Shown here piece by piece: positions 1 to 5,927 of a DNA stretch of 5,927 nt. The stretch's first letter is position 1; each line of letters starts with the position of its first letter. Made by a program: the position numbers and the translations under genes. The DNA is from Myxococcales bacterium. GTDB taxonomy: Bacteria > Myxococcota > Myxococcia > Myxococcales > Anaeromyxobacteraceae. The notes beneath the pieces were generated by a model. It saw only the letters and a list, made by a program, of their open reading frames with translations. It did no database searches and was not told the origin of the DNA. Location: assembly GCA_021784995.1 (NCBI GenBank), contig JAJYHA010000344.1:1-5927 (forward strand), read 5' to 3'.

Positions 1-1
1 C

Positions 2-766
2 GCGGACCTGCACGCCCGGATGACCGCCCAGGGGGTCGAGCCGCTGCTGGCGGAGGCGCTGGTGCGCGAGGCGCTCCTCTCCGGCGCCGCCGCGCGCCCG
101 CAGCGCCTCGAGAGCGCGGTGCGCGACCTGCTGGGGAGCCGACTGATCCCCTGCCGCGCCCCCTGGCTGCAGCCGGGCCGCCGCGTCCTGGCCCTGGTCG
201 GCCCGACCGGCGTGGGCAAGACCACCACGCTCGCCAAGGTGGCGGCGCGCGCGCTGCTGGAGGCCCGCAAGCGCGTGGCGCTGCTGACGGTGGACACCTA
301 CCGCATCGGCGCCGCCGAGCAGCTGGCGCGCTACGGGGAGATCATGGCGATCCCGGCGCTCGTGGCGCGCGACCGGGGCGAGCTGCTCCGCGCGCACGCC
401 CGGCTGGCCGACGCCGACCTCGTCCTCGTGGACACGGCGGGCCGCTCCTCCCCGGAGGACGTGGCGCGCCAGGCCGCGCTCGTCCGCGCCATCCCGGAGG
501 TCGAGCTGCACCTCGTGGTCTCGGCGGCCGCCGGCGCGCAGCAGCTGGCGGCGGTGGCCGAGCGCTACCGGTCGCTCGAGCCCGAGCGGCTGATCTTCTC
601 CAAGCTGGACGAGGCGGCGGGCCCCGGCGCGGTCCTGTCGCTGGCGGTCCGCCTCGGCCGGCCGGTGAGCTGCGTCGCCGACGGGCAGCGCGTCCCGGAG
701 GACCTCCACGCGCCGGCGGGCCACGAGCTGGTGGACCTGGTCCTGCCGCGGCGCGGCGAGGGGTGA
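2..766 (+). CDS. flhF: FlhF, flagellar SRP-type GTPase (5' end outside window)
   Basis: FlhF is a signal-recognition-particle-type GTPase at the cytoplasmic membrane that marks the site of flagellar assembly. About 254 residues are visible. The frame is open to the window edge, with six codons before the first ATG at 20, so I read it as a 5'-truncated gene and not one starting at 20. Family members usually have roughly 350-480 residues, so the basic N-terminal region and part of the N domain are missing. All nucleotide-binding motifs of the NG domain are present: G1 GPTGVGKTTT (from nt 200), the insertion-box DTYRIGAAEQL (from nt 293), G3 DTAGR (from nt 431), G4 SKLDE (from nt 599; TKLDE is more usual) and the C-terminal GQRVPEDL closing motif. 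Ffh and FtsY share this fold, but DTYRIGAAEQL and the flhG neighbour favour FlhF. The TGA stop touches the region of the flhG start, so the two are probably co-translated. Confidence 0.95.
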   Translation, partial: ADLHARMTAQGVEPLLAEALVREALLSGAAARPQRLESAVRDLLGSRLIPCRAPWLQPGRRVLALVGPTGVGKTTTLAKVAARALLEARKRVALLTVDTYRIGAAEQLARYGEIMAIPALVARDRGELLRAHARLADADLVLVDTAGRSSPEDVARQAALVRAIPEVELHLVVSAAAGAQQLAAVAERYRSLEPERLIFSKLDEAAGPGAVLSLAVRLGRPVSCVADGQRVPEDLHAPAGHELVDLVLPRRGEG

Positions 767-768
767 GC

Positions 769-1632
769 ATGGACCAGGCCGACAGCCTTCGAGAGCGGGT
801 GGAGCGGGCCGGCGCGGCGCGGGCGCCGCTCCGCGTCCTGGCCGTCACCAGCGGCAAGGGGGGCGTCGGCAAGACGCACCTCGCCTGCAACGTGGCGCTG
901 CTGGCGGCGCGCGCCGGGCGGCGCGTGCTCCTGATCGACGCCGATCTGGGGCTGGCCAACGCCGACCTCGTGCTCGGCATCGCCCCGCACCACCACCTCG
1001 GCCACGTCCTCGACGGCTCGGTCGCGCTGGAGGAGGCGCTGGCGGAGGCCCCGGGCGGCGTCCGGGTGCTGGCCGCCTCGAGCGGGGTGCAGGGCCTCAC
1101 CGCGCTCGACGACGCGCAGAAGGTCCGGTTCCTCGCCGCGATGGAGACCATCGAGGAGCGTTTCGACCTCGTGATCGCCGACTGCCCGGCCGGGATCGGC
1201 GACAACGTGCTCTTCTTCGCCGGCGCCGCCCACGAGGTCCTGCTGGTCGTCTCCCCCGAGCCGACCAGCATCGCGGACGCGTACGCCACCGTGAAGGTCC
1301 TGTGGCGCCAGGCCGGGGTGGAGCGCTTCGCGCTGGTGGTGAACCCGGCCGCGACCGACGCGCACGGTCGCGAGCTCTTCGCCCGCCTGGCCGGCGTGAC
1401 GGACCGCTTCCTCGGCGCCCGCCTCACCTACCTCGGCCACGTCCCGCAGGACGAGAGCCTCCGCCGCGCGCTCATGGCCCAGCGCCCCGTGGTGGACCTC
1501 TTCCCGCGATCGGCCGGCAGCCGCGCCCTCCGCGCCATCACGAGCGACCTGCTGGCGCACCCGCCACCGCCCTCGCTGCGGGGGGGGCTCCGCCTCCTCT
1601 GGACGCGCCAGCAGCGGGAGACCGGGAGCTAG
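769..1632 (+). CDS. flhG: FlhG (FleN/YlxH), MinD-like ATPase controlling flagellar number
   Basis: FlhG is a ParA/MinD-family ATPase that dimerises on the membrane, stimulates the FlhF GTPase and limits flagellar number. The 287-residue protein has the deviant Walker A motif SGKGGVGKTHL (residues 28-38), the LLIDADLGLAN Walker A' segment (54-64), and the MinD-type Walker B DLVIADCPAGI (133-143). A proline run (265-268) precedes a short amphipathic, arginine-rich C-terminal segment (270-281) that fits a membrane-targeting helix. I chose ATG 769 over the GTG at 763 for two reasons. GAGGGG (758-763) is well spaced before 769. Translation from there also begins MDQADSLR, matching the N-terminal DQAxxLR motif known from FlhG as the FlhF-activating element. 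The gene follows flhF by 2 nt and precedes fliA by 3 nt. Confidence 0.95.
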   Translation: MDQADSLRERVERAGAARAPLRVLAVTSGKGGVGKTHLACNVALLAARAGRRVLLIDADLGLANADLVLGIAPHHHLGHVLDGSVALEEALAEAPGGVRVLAASSGVQGLTALDDAQKVRFLAAMETIEERFDLVIADCPAGIGDNVLFFAGAAHEVLLVVSPEPTSIADAYATVKVLWRQAGVERFALVVNPAATDAHGRELFARLAGVTDRFLGARLTYLGHVPQDESLRRALMAQRPVVDLFPRSAGSRALRAITSDLLAHPPPPSLRGGLRLLWTRQQRETGS

Positions 1633-1635
1633 GCC

Positions 1636-2370
1636 ATGCACCTCGCGCACGCACGCTACGCCGCGGAGGCGGAGAGCGATCCGGCGATCCTCGCCCGCCA
1701 CGGGGACCTGGTCGCGCGCGCGGCGCGCCGCCTCGCCGCGCGCACCGGCGGCGCCGTCTCGCCCGACGACCTCTGGTCGGCGGGTGCCGTGGGGCTGCTC
1801 GACGCCGCCCGCCGCTTCGACGCCGGGCGCGAGGTGCGGTTCGAGACCTACGCGGAGCACCGCATCCGCGGCGCCATGCTGGACGAGCTCCGCCGCATGG
1901 ATCACCTGCCCCGGCGCATGCGCGCCCAGGTGGAGCGGGTGGAGCAGGCCCGGGGGCGCCTGACGCGGACGCTGCAGCGCGAGCCGGCGCCCGAGGAGCT
2001 GGCGGCCGCGGCGTGCGTGGGCCTGGAGGAGCTGGGGGCGCTGACGGCGCTCTCCGGACCGCACGCCTCGTCGGCCGACGAGCTGGTCAGCCCGCTGGCA
2101 CCGGCCGACGAGGAGCTCGAGCGCGGGCAGCAGGCGGCGGCGCTGGCGGAGGCCGTCGCCGGGCTGCCGGAGCGGCTCCAGGTCATGCTGTCGCTCCACT
2201 ACGTCGAGGGGCTCACCTACCGCGACGTCGCCCGCCTGCTCGACGTGTCGGAGCCGCGGGTCTGCCAGCTGCACGCCGACGCCCTGCGCCGGCTCCGCGC
2301 CGCGCTGGGACGGGACGGGACGACCCCGACGTCCGGCGGCGCCGGGGCCTCGCTCACGACCGCGCGTTGA
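1636..2370 (+). CDS. fliA: FliA, sigma-28 flagellar RNA polymerase sigma factor
   Basis: FliA directs RNA polymerase to late flagellar promoters such as those of flagellin and motility genes, and is normally held inactive by FlgM until the hook is complete. The 244-residue length is normal. Region 2 is clear: SPDDLWSAGAVGLLDAARRF (42-61) followed by FETYAEHRIRGAMLDELR (69-86), including the RGAMLDELR signature typical of sigma-28. Region 3 follows (about 90-150). Region 4 spans about 177-224 with LPERLQVMLSLHYVEGLTYRDVARLLDVSEPRVCQLHADALRRLR, carrying the DNA-binding helix-turn-helix. GGGAG at 1624-1628, 7 nt before the ATG, is a good ribosome site. WhiG/SigD-type sigma factors are the same family. 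No FlgM-like anti-sigma factor is encoded in the window. The last 17 nt overlap the opposite-strand FliJ-like gene. Confidence 0.95.
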   Translation: MHLAHARYAAEAESDPAILARHGDLVARAARRLAARTGGAVSPDDLWSAGAVGLLDAARRFDAGREVRFETYAEHRIRGAMLDELRRMDHLPRRMRAQVERVEQARGRLTRTLQREPAPEELAAAACVGLEELGALTALSGPHASSADELVSPLAPADEELERGQQAAALAEAVAGLPERLQVMLSLHYVEGLTYRDVARLLDVSEPRVCQLHADALRRLRAALGRDGTTPTSGGAGASLTTAR

Positions 2371-2773
2371 AGCGCGTGGTGGCGAGCTCGTCGAGCGACC
2401 GGCGCTCGCGCCGGCGCAGCTCGAGCGCCAGCTCCTCCCGTCGGCGCGCCTGGAGCCGTCGGACCGACTCCGCCGCCCGGTGCGCCGCCGCGTAACGGCC
2501 GACCGCGGCCACCTCGTCCCGCTGGGCCCGCTGCGCGTCCCGTTCGGCGGCGCGGACCGCCTGCAGCGCCCGCCGGTGCGCGGCCTCCTCCAGCTCCCAC
2601 AGCTCGGCCCGACCGGGGACGCGTCCGTCGTGCCGCGCACCCTCCACCGCGCGCGCGCGCCGCTCGCGAGCCTGATCCAGCTCGCTCCGCGCCCGCGCCA
2701 GCAGCCCGAGCGCGGCGTCCTCCGACCGCTCGCGGAGCCAGGCCAGCCTGTCCACCTTCGTCCGGGACGCCAT
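2354..2773 (-). CDS. fliJ: FliJ-like flagellar export chaperone (coiled coil)
   Basis: This encodes a predicted 139-residue protein made almost entirely of charged helix, rich in Arg, Glu and Ala. FliJ is a soluble antiparallel coiled coil of about 145 residues that works with the ATPase FliI and gate protein FlhA in the flagellar type III export apparatus. Length, an N-terminal VDRLAWLRERSEDAALGLL segment (7-25), a mid-protein break around the RVPGRAELWEL stretch, and the C-terminal ERRSLDELATTRF (121-133, resembling the 'LDE-A--RF' ending of FliJ proteins) support the call. FliJ proteins diverge strongly, so this rests on pattern and context. I chose the ATG at 2773, preceded by GAGAGA at 7 nt; a GTG at 2827 would add 18 residues but has no ribosome site. 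The codons show strong G/C at third positions on this strand, arguing against a shadow frame. It is the only minus-strand gene here, convergent with fliA and divergent from flgF; fliJ normally follows fliI. Confidence 0.72.
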   Translation of the reverse strand: MASRTKVDRLAWLRERSEDAALGLLARARSELDQARERRARAVEGARHDGRVPGRAELWELEEAAHRRALQAVRAAERDAQRAQRDEVAAVGRYAAAHRAAESVRRLQARRREELALELRRRERRSLDELATTRFNARS

Positions 2774-2906
2774 CGCGCGCTCTCTCGCCGCGGCCGCCGC
2801 GCGGGGTGAACCATCACCCACCGGCACGATGGCCGACCGGCCTCACTGCGAGCGGCGCGCCAGCCGACCACCGCCTATGCTCCGGCGACCCGCGCCGTGC
2901 CGCGCA

Positions 2907-2923
2907 CACCCGGCGGCCGGGTG
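2907..2923. promoter_or_regulatory. 17-bp perfect dyad, possible activator (UAS) site
   Basis: CACCCGG-CGG-CCGGGTG is a perfect 7-bp inverted repeat with a 3-bp centre. It lies in the gap between the divergent FliJ-like gene and flgF, centred about 142 bp upstream of the start predicted for the sigma-54 promoter. Sigma-54 activators of the NtrC/FleQ/FlrC type bind dyads of about this size at this sort of distance. That role is inferred; perfect GC palindromes also arise by chance in DNA this GC-rich. No T-run follows, so it does not look like an intrinsic terminator. The rest of the roughly 295-bp non-coding stretch (2774-3068) holds the sigma-54 promoter and a weaker GC hairpin at 2953-2970, and no convincing gene or leftward promoter. 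Confidence 0.35.
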
Positions 2924-3030
2924 GGCGAGCGGGCAGCGGCTTCCTCGCGCCCGGCCGGTCCTGCCCGGCCATAGGTGCCGCGGCGCCCGAACCGCGGCCC
3001 CAAGTCCCCGTGATCCGGGCGAGCGCCGCC

Positions 3031-3046
3031 TGGCCTCCCGCTTGCT
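3031..3046 (+). promoter_or_regulatory. Sigma-54 (RpoN) promoter of the flgFGAH operon
   Basis: TGGCCTCCCGCTTGCT matches the -24/-12 promoter pattern TGGC-N7-TTGCW, with the invariant GG and GC separated by exactly 10 bases. The -24 element is TGGC at 3031-3034 and the -12 element is TTGCT at 3042-3046. Transcription would start near 3057, giving a leader of only about 12 nt that still contains the flgF ribosome site. Sigma-54 control of rod/ring genes is established in many polar flagellates. Position, orientation and spacing all fit. It implies dependence on an enhancer-binding ATPase not encoded in this window. Confidence 0.8.
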
Positions 3047-3058
3047 GAAGCCCCCTGC

Positions 3059-3066
3059 GGGAGGAG
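3059..3066 (+). promoter_or_regulatory. Strong ribosome binding site deciding the flgF start
   Basis: GGGAGGAG ends 2 nt before the ATG at 3069; its core GGAG at 3059-3063 sits about 5 nt away. It is one of the strongest Shine-Dalgarno sequences in the window and fixes the start at 3069, although the frame stays open upstream to 2829. Confidence 0.8.
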
Positions 3067-3068
3067 CC

Positions 3069-3773
3069 ATGGCAGACGGCATCTACGTGACGATGTGCGG
3101 CGCTGCGGCCAGGACCGAGCAGCTCGACGCCATCGCCGACAACCTCGCCAACGCCCAGACCCCTGGGTTCAGGGCGTCCCGGCCCTCCTTCGAGTCGTTC
3201 ATCGCGACGGGCGGCGCCCCCGACAAGACCTATCCCGCCTCGGTCGGCACGCACGTCGACCTCCGGGCAGGGCCGACCACTCAGACCGGAAACGCGCTCG
3301 ACGTCGTGCCGGATCAGGGCGCGTTCCTGGCCGTCCAGACCGCCGGAGGCACGGCCTACACGCGGAACGGCAGGCTCTCCCTCGACGCGAGCGGCCAGCT
3401 GGTCCAGGACGGGAAGCCGGTGCTGGATCGCGGCGGCGCCGCCATCACGATCCCCTCCGGCGCGACCCCGCAGATCCAGCCCGACGGGACCGTGACGGCG
3501 GGGGGGGCCGCGGTGGGCCGGATCGCGACCTGGCACCTCGCCGGCCCGGTGGACCGGCTCGCGCCCTCGCTGGTGGCGCCCGCGCCGGGTGGGCGGGCCG
3601 AGCCGGTCGCCGCGCCGCTCCGGAGCGGAGAGCTCGAGACCGGGAACGTCGCGCCGCTCGAGGGCATGGTCCAGCTCATCTCGGCGCAGCGCAGCTTCGA
3701 CGCCTCCATGCAGGCGCTGCAGATCTACCGCGGCATGGACGCGCGCGGAACCGACCTGGGCCGGGTCCGCTGA
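3069..3773 (+). CDS. flgF: FlgF, flagellar proximal rod protein
   Basis: FlgF is a structural subunit of the proximal rod, exported through the flagellar type III apparatus without a cleaved signal peptide and assembled across the periplasm. The 234-residue protein is slightly shorter than enterobacterial FlgF (about 250). It starts MADGIYVTMCGAAARTEQLDAIADNLAN (1-28), the conserved rod-protein N-terminal helix with the DNLAN-xxTPGF signature (24-34). The central domain contains GNALDVVPDQGAFLAV (74-89) and YTRNGRLSLDASGQLV (97-112). It ends with the C-terminal helix LEGMVQLISAQRSFDASMQALQ (197-218), which pairs with the N-terminal helix. The IYVxMxGAA start favours FlgF over FlgG. The upstream in-frame extension to 2829 is rejected because the sigma-54 promoter and ribosome site fall inside it. 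It is the first gene of the operon, 19 nt before flgG. Confidence 0.92.
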   Translation: MADGIYVTMCGAAARTEQLDAIADNLANAQTPGFRASRPSFESFIATGGAPDKTYPASVGTHVDLRAGPTTQTGNALDVVPDQGAFLAVQTAGGTAYTRNGRLSLDASGQLVQDGKPVLDRGGAAITIPSGATPQIQPDGTVTAGGAAVGRIATWHLAGPVDRLAPSLVAPAPGGRAEPVAAPLRSGELETGNVAPLEGMVQLISAQRSFDASMQALQIYRGMDARGTDLGRVR

Positions 3774-3792
3774 ACCTACGAAGGGAGAACGG

Positions 3793-4578
3793 ATGCTTCG
3801 CTCGCTCTACACCGCCGCCACGGGCATGGACGCCCAGCAGCTCCGCATGGACGTCATCGCGAACAACCTCTCGAACGCCAGCACCACGGGGTTCAAGAAG
3901 GGACGCGCGGAGTTCGAGGACCTCTTCTCCGAGACGCTGAAGCGGGCCGGCGTCGCCGATCCGCGTGGCGGAGGCGACCCGACGCCTCTCCAGGTCGGCC
4001 TCGGCGTGCACACGGGATCCACCTCCCGCTCCTTCGCCCAGGGCGACCTCACCAACACCCAGAACCCCCTCGACGTCGCCATCCAGGGGAACGGCTTCTT
4101 CCGCGTCCAGCGCGTCACCGGGGAGATCGCCTACACGCGCGCCGGCAACTTCCGGGTCGACGCCACGGGGCGCCTCGTGACGCCCCACGGGGAGATCGTC
4201 GACCCGGGCATCACCGTGCCCGCGGAGGCGACCGCCATCACAATCGCGCAGGACGGCACGGTCTCGGCCACCGTCCCCGGCAGCACCGTCCCGAGCACCC
4301 TCGGCCAGCTCTCCCTGGCGACCTTCCCGAACCCCGCCGGCCTCGAGAGCATCGGCAACAACCTCTTCTCCCCGACGGTCGCCAGCGGCGACGAGCAGCA
4401 GGTGAAGCCCGGCGACCCGGGCATGGGCACGCTGGCGCAGGGCTCCCTCGAGAACGCCAACGTGCAGGTCGCCGAGGAGATGATCGACATGATCACCACC
4501 CAGCGCGCCTACGAGCTCAACTCCAAGATCGTCCAGACCGCCGACCAGATGCTCCAGCGCCTCACCACGATCCGGTGA
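3793..4578 (+). CDS. flgG: FlgG, flagellar distal rod protein
   Basis: FlgG builds the distal rod, the drive-shaft segment that passes through the P and L rings. At 261 residues it matches the usual length (about 260). The N-terminal helix MLRSLYTAATGMDAQQLRMDVIANNLSN (1-28) and STTGFKKGRAEFEDL (30-44) are textbook FlgG. The middle carries QVGLGVHTGSTSRSFAQGDL (67-86), NPLDVAIQGNGFFRV (91-105) and YTRAGNFRVDATGRLV (114-129). The C-terminus has QGSLENANVQVAEEMIDMI (216-234) and QRAYELNSKIVQTADQMLQRL (237-257). GGGAG at 3783-3787, 5 nt before ATG 3793, sets the start; an in-frame extension into flgF is a shadow. Its TGA shares one base with the flgA ATG, suggesting coupled translation. Confidence 0.97.
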   Translation: MLRSLYTAATGMDAQQLRMDVIANNLSNASTTGFKKGRAEFEDLFSETLKRAGVADPRGGGDPTPLQVGLGVHTGSTSRSFAQGDLTNTQNPLDVAIQGNGFFRVQRVTGEIAYTRAGNFRVDATGRLVTPHGEIVDPGITVPAEATAITIAQDGTVSATVPGSTVPSTLGQLSLATFPNPAGLESIGNNLFSPTVASGDEQQVKPGDPGMGTLAQGSLENANVQVAEEMIDMITTQRAYELNSKIVQTADQMLQRLTTIR

Positions 4579-5237
4579 TGGGCGCGACGCCGGCACGCGC
4601 CGCCCTCGTGGCGGCCCTCACGCTGTGGGCGGGTCCCGCCGTCGCGGTGCCTCTCGCGCCGGCCGCCGCCCTGCAGGCCGCGGCGCGGCGCGCGCTGGCC
4701 GTCCCCGGCGGCGAGGTGGAGGTCCTGGCGGTGGAGGGCGGGCTGCCGCCAGGCTGCGCCCACGGGAGGATCGAGTTCCCGCAGCCCGTCGCGACCTCGG
4801 GGCGCGCGGCGGCGCACCTGATGGGGCGCGCCGGAGAGGCGGCGCGCTGCGAGGCGTGGGCCTGGGTCCGGCTCCGGGTGACCGGGCCGGCGCTCGTCAC
4901 CACGCGCGCGGTTCCCCGCGACGGAGCGCTCGCCGGCGCCGTCGAGGCGCGGCCGCGCGAGCTGCTCCCCGGCCGCGCCGTCGTGGCGACGCTGCCCGAG
5001 GGCGCGGTGGCCGACCACGCCATCCCGCCCGGGACGCCGGTCGATCCGGCGGCGGTGCGGATCGGGCCGCGGCCCGGCAGCCCGGTGACGGTGCTCCTGC
5101 GGACCGGCGCGCTGACCGTGGAGCAGTCGGGGCGCGCGGTGGCCTGCCGGCGCGACCGCGCCTGCGCCCTCCTGCCGTCCGGGCGCCGGGTCGAGGGGAG
5201 CTGGCACGACGGGCGCATCACGCTGGAAGCGCCATGA
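4578..5237 (+). CDS. flgA: FlgA, periplasmic P-ring assembly chaperone
   Basis: FlgA is a periplasmic chaperone that helps FlgI polymerise into the P ring. The 219-residue precursor begins with an apparent signal peptide: MGATPAR, a hydrophobic stretch (9-19), and a likely cut after AVA at residue 23. The C-terminal part (about 109-219) resembles the SAF/FlgA domain: TTRAVPRDGALAG, PRELLPGRAVVATLPEGAVADHAIPPGTPV, then GSPVTVLLRTGALTVEQSGRAV. The N-terminal half is poorly conserved, and identification depends on the domain pattern plus position between flgG and flgH. Four cysteines (60, 91, 190, 196) would be in the oxidising periplasm and could form disulfides; that is inferred. The ATG overlaps the flgG stop by one base (TGATG) and there is no obvious ribosome site, so translation probably depends on coupling. 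A GTG one codon earlier (4575) is a possible alternative. Confidence 0.88.
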   Translation: MGATPARAALVAALTLWAGPAVAVPLAPAAALQAAARRALAVPGGEVEVLAVEGGLPPGCAHGRIEFPQPVATSGRAAAHLMGRAGEAARCEAWAWVRLRVTGPALVTTRAVPRDGALAGAVEARPRELLPGRAVVATLPEGAVADHAIPPGTPVDPAAVRIGPRPGSPVTVLLRTGALTVEQSGRAVACRRDRACALLPSGRRVEGSWHDGRITLEAP

Positions 5238-5908
5238 CTCCGCGTCAAGCCTCCGCCGCGCTCGTCCTCCTCGCCGGCTGCGCGTCGACGCACATCGACC
5301 CCTACGTGCCGAAGCACCGGGAGTACGCCCCGCCGGCGTCGGCGGAGCGCGGGGACGAGGCCCCGTCGCCGGGCAGCCTGTGGCGCGACGGGCGCTCGCC
5401 CGCGATGCTCTACACCGACGCGCGCGCGCTGCGCGAGAACGACCTGGTCGTGGTCCGGGTCGAGGAGGTCGCCGACGCCAAGCGCAGCGCCGACACCGAC
5501 ATGACGCACCGCTCGGACTTCAACGCGGCCGCCGCGTTCCTCAAGGCCGCCGGAGACCTCACGCCGCCGCCGAGCATCGTCCAGGGCGGGTTCGACAAGC
5601 GGTTCCAGGGCCTCGGCACCACCGCGCGGACCGAGCGGCTGACCGCGACGGTGCCCGCGCTCGTCCGCAAGGTCCTGCCCAACGGGAACCTCTTCATCGA
5701 GGGGCACCGGGTGGTGCTCGTGAACCAGGAGGAGCACCACTTCTACATCTCCGGGGTGGTGCGCCCCATCGACATCGACCAGGAGAACAGCGTGAAGAGC
5801 TCGATGATCGCGGACGCCGAGATCGAGTTCACCGGGCGCGGCATCCTCTCCGACAACCAGCGCCAGGGCTGGCTGTCCCGCATGTTCGGCTGGGTATGGC
5901 CCTTCTAG
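5234..5908 (+). CDS. flgH: FlgH, outer-membrane L-ring lipoprotein
   Basis: FlgH forms the L ring, the outer-membrane bushing around the rod. The 224-residue precursor has a short lipoprotein signal ending in the lipobox LLAG-C, with lipidated Cys16, followed by Ala-Ser. Family features follow in order: GSLWRDG (47-53), the MLYTDARALRENDLVVVRVEE segment (58-78, the position of the usual LF-D-RA-x-x-GD motif), TATVPALVRKVLPNGNLFIEGHRVVLVNQEE (137-167), and SGVVRPIDIDQENSVKSSMIADAEIEFTGRG (173-203). The protein ends GWLSRMFGWVWPF, like the usual GWLxRFF tail. ATG 5234 overlaps the flgA stop by 4 nt (ATGA), with GGAAG at 5225-5229. The long in-frame extension back to 4625 lies inside flgA and is a shadow. 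Only 19 nt remain after the TAG; flgI is the expected next gene but is not visible. Confidence 0.96.
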   Translation: MTPRQASAALVLLAGCASTHIDPYVPKHREYAPPASAERGDEAPSPGSLWRDGRSPAMLYTDARALRENDLVVVRVEEVADAKRSADTDMTHRSDFNAAAAFLKAAGDLTPPPSIVQGGFDKRFQGLGTTARTERLTATVPALVRKVLPNGNLFIEGHRVVLVNQEEHHFYISGVVRPIDIDQENSVKSSMIADAEIEFTGRGILSDNQRQGWLSRMFGWVWPF

Positions 5909-5927
5909 CGCCCTCCCCGCGCGGCGG

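Noticed and set aside
2480..2809. Open frame of 109 codons on the + strand
   Set aside because: It is a shadow of the minus-strand FliJ-like gene; long spurious frames are expected on both strands at this G+C.
565..2871. 768-codon minus-strand open frame across flhF, flhG and fliA
   Set aside because: It is antisense to three clearly recognised genes and its translation is low-complexity Arg/Gly/Ala-rich with no recognisable domain.
2876..2881. TATGCT as a sigma-70 -10 element
   Set aside because: It is a weak match with no -35-like sequence about 17 bp upstream.
2953..2970. GGCCGG-N6-CCGGCC hairpin in the intergenic gap
   Set aside because: The 6-bp all-GC stem has no T-run and CCGG/GGCC words are very common here, so it is not convincing as a terminator or operator.
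2829..3068. 80-residue N-terminal extension in frame with flgF
   Set aside because: It contains the sigma-54 promoter and the flgF ribosome site, its sequence does not resemble rod proteins, and the conserved N-terminal helix begins exactly at ATG 3069.
2774..3068. Sigma-28 or leftward sigma-54 promoter for the FliJ-like gene
   Set aside because: I looked on both strands for TAAA-N15-GCCGATAA-like and reverse GG-N10-GC patterns and found none that fits, so the promoter of this gene remains unidentified.

Overview
This window is a stretch of a flagellar biosynthesis cluster from a very GC-rich bacterium; G+C looks well above 70% by eye, with strong G/C preference at third codon positions. Gene content and order (flhF, flhG, sigma-28, a FliJ-like gene, flgF, flgG, flgA, flgH) together with a sigma-54 promoter suggest a flagellated deltaproteobacterium/Myxococcota of the Anaeromyxobacter type. 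That assignment is an inference from composition and gene order, not a demonstrated identity.

Left block (2-2370, + strand): the C-terminal GTPase part of flhF runs in from outside the window, followed with almost no spacing by flhG (MinD-like ATPase) and fliA (sigma-28). FlhF and FlhG normally set where and how many flagella are built. FliA switches on late genes once the hook-basal body is finished. The tight packing suggests one transcript whose promoter lies upstream of the window.

Middle (2354-3068): one gene on the minus strand encodes a 139-residue, highly charged helical protein that resembles the export chaperone FliJ. Its 3' end overlaps fliA tail to tail by 17 nt. It is followed by a non-coding gap of about 295 bp that carries a sigma-54-type promoter firing rightwards, with a 17-bp dyad about 140 bp upstream of the expected start that could be an activator site.

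Right block (3069-5908, + strand): flgF, flgG, flgA and flgH form a compact operon for the rod and outer rings. FlgF is the proximal rod, FlgG the distal rod, FlgA the periplasmic P-ring chaperone and FlgH the L-ring lipoprotein. flgG/flgA/flgH overlap at their stop/start codons. The window ends 19 nt after flgH, where flgI would be the usual next gene.

I found no mobile element, CRISPR array, tRNA/rRNA or evidently novel system. The most informative items are the sigma-54 promoter with its possible upstream site, and the displaced FliJ-like gene on the opposite strand.
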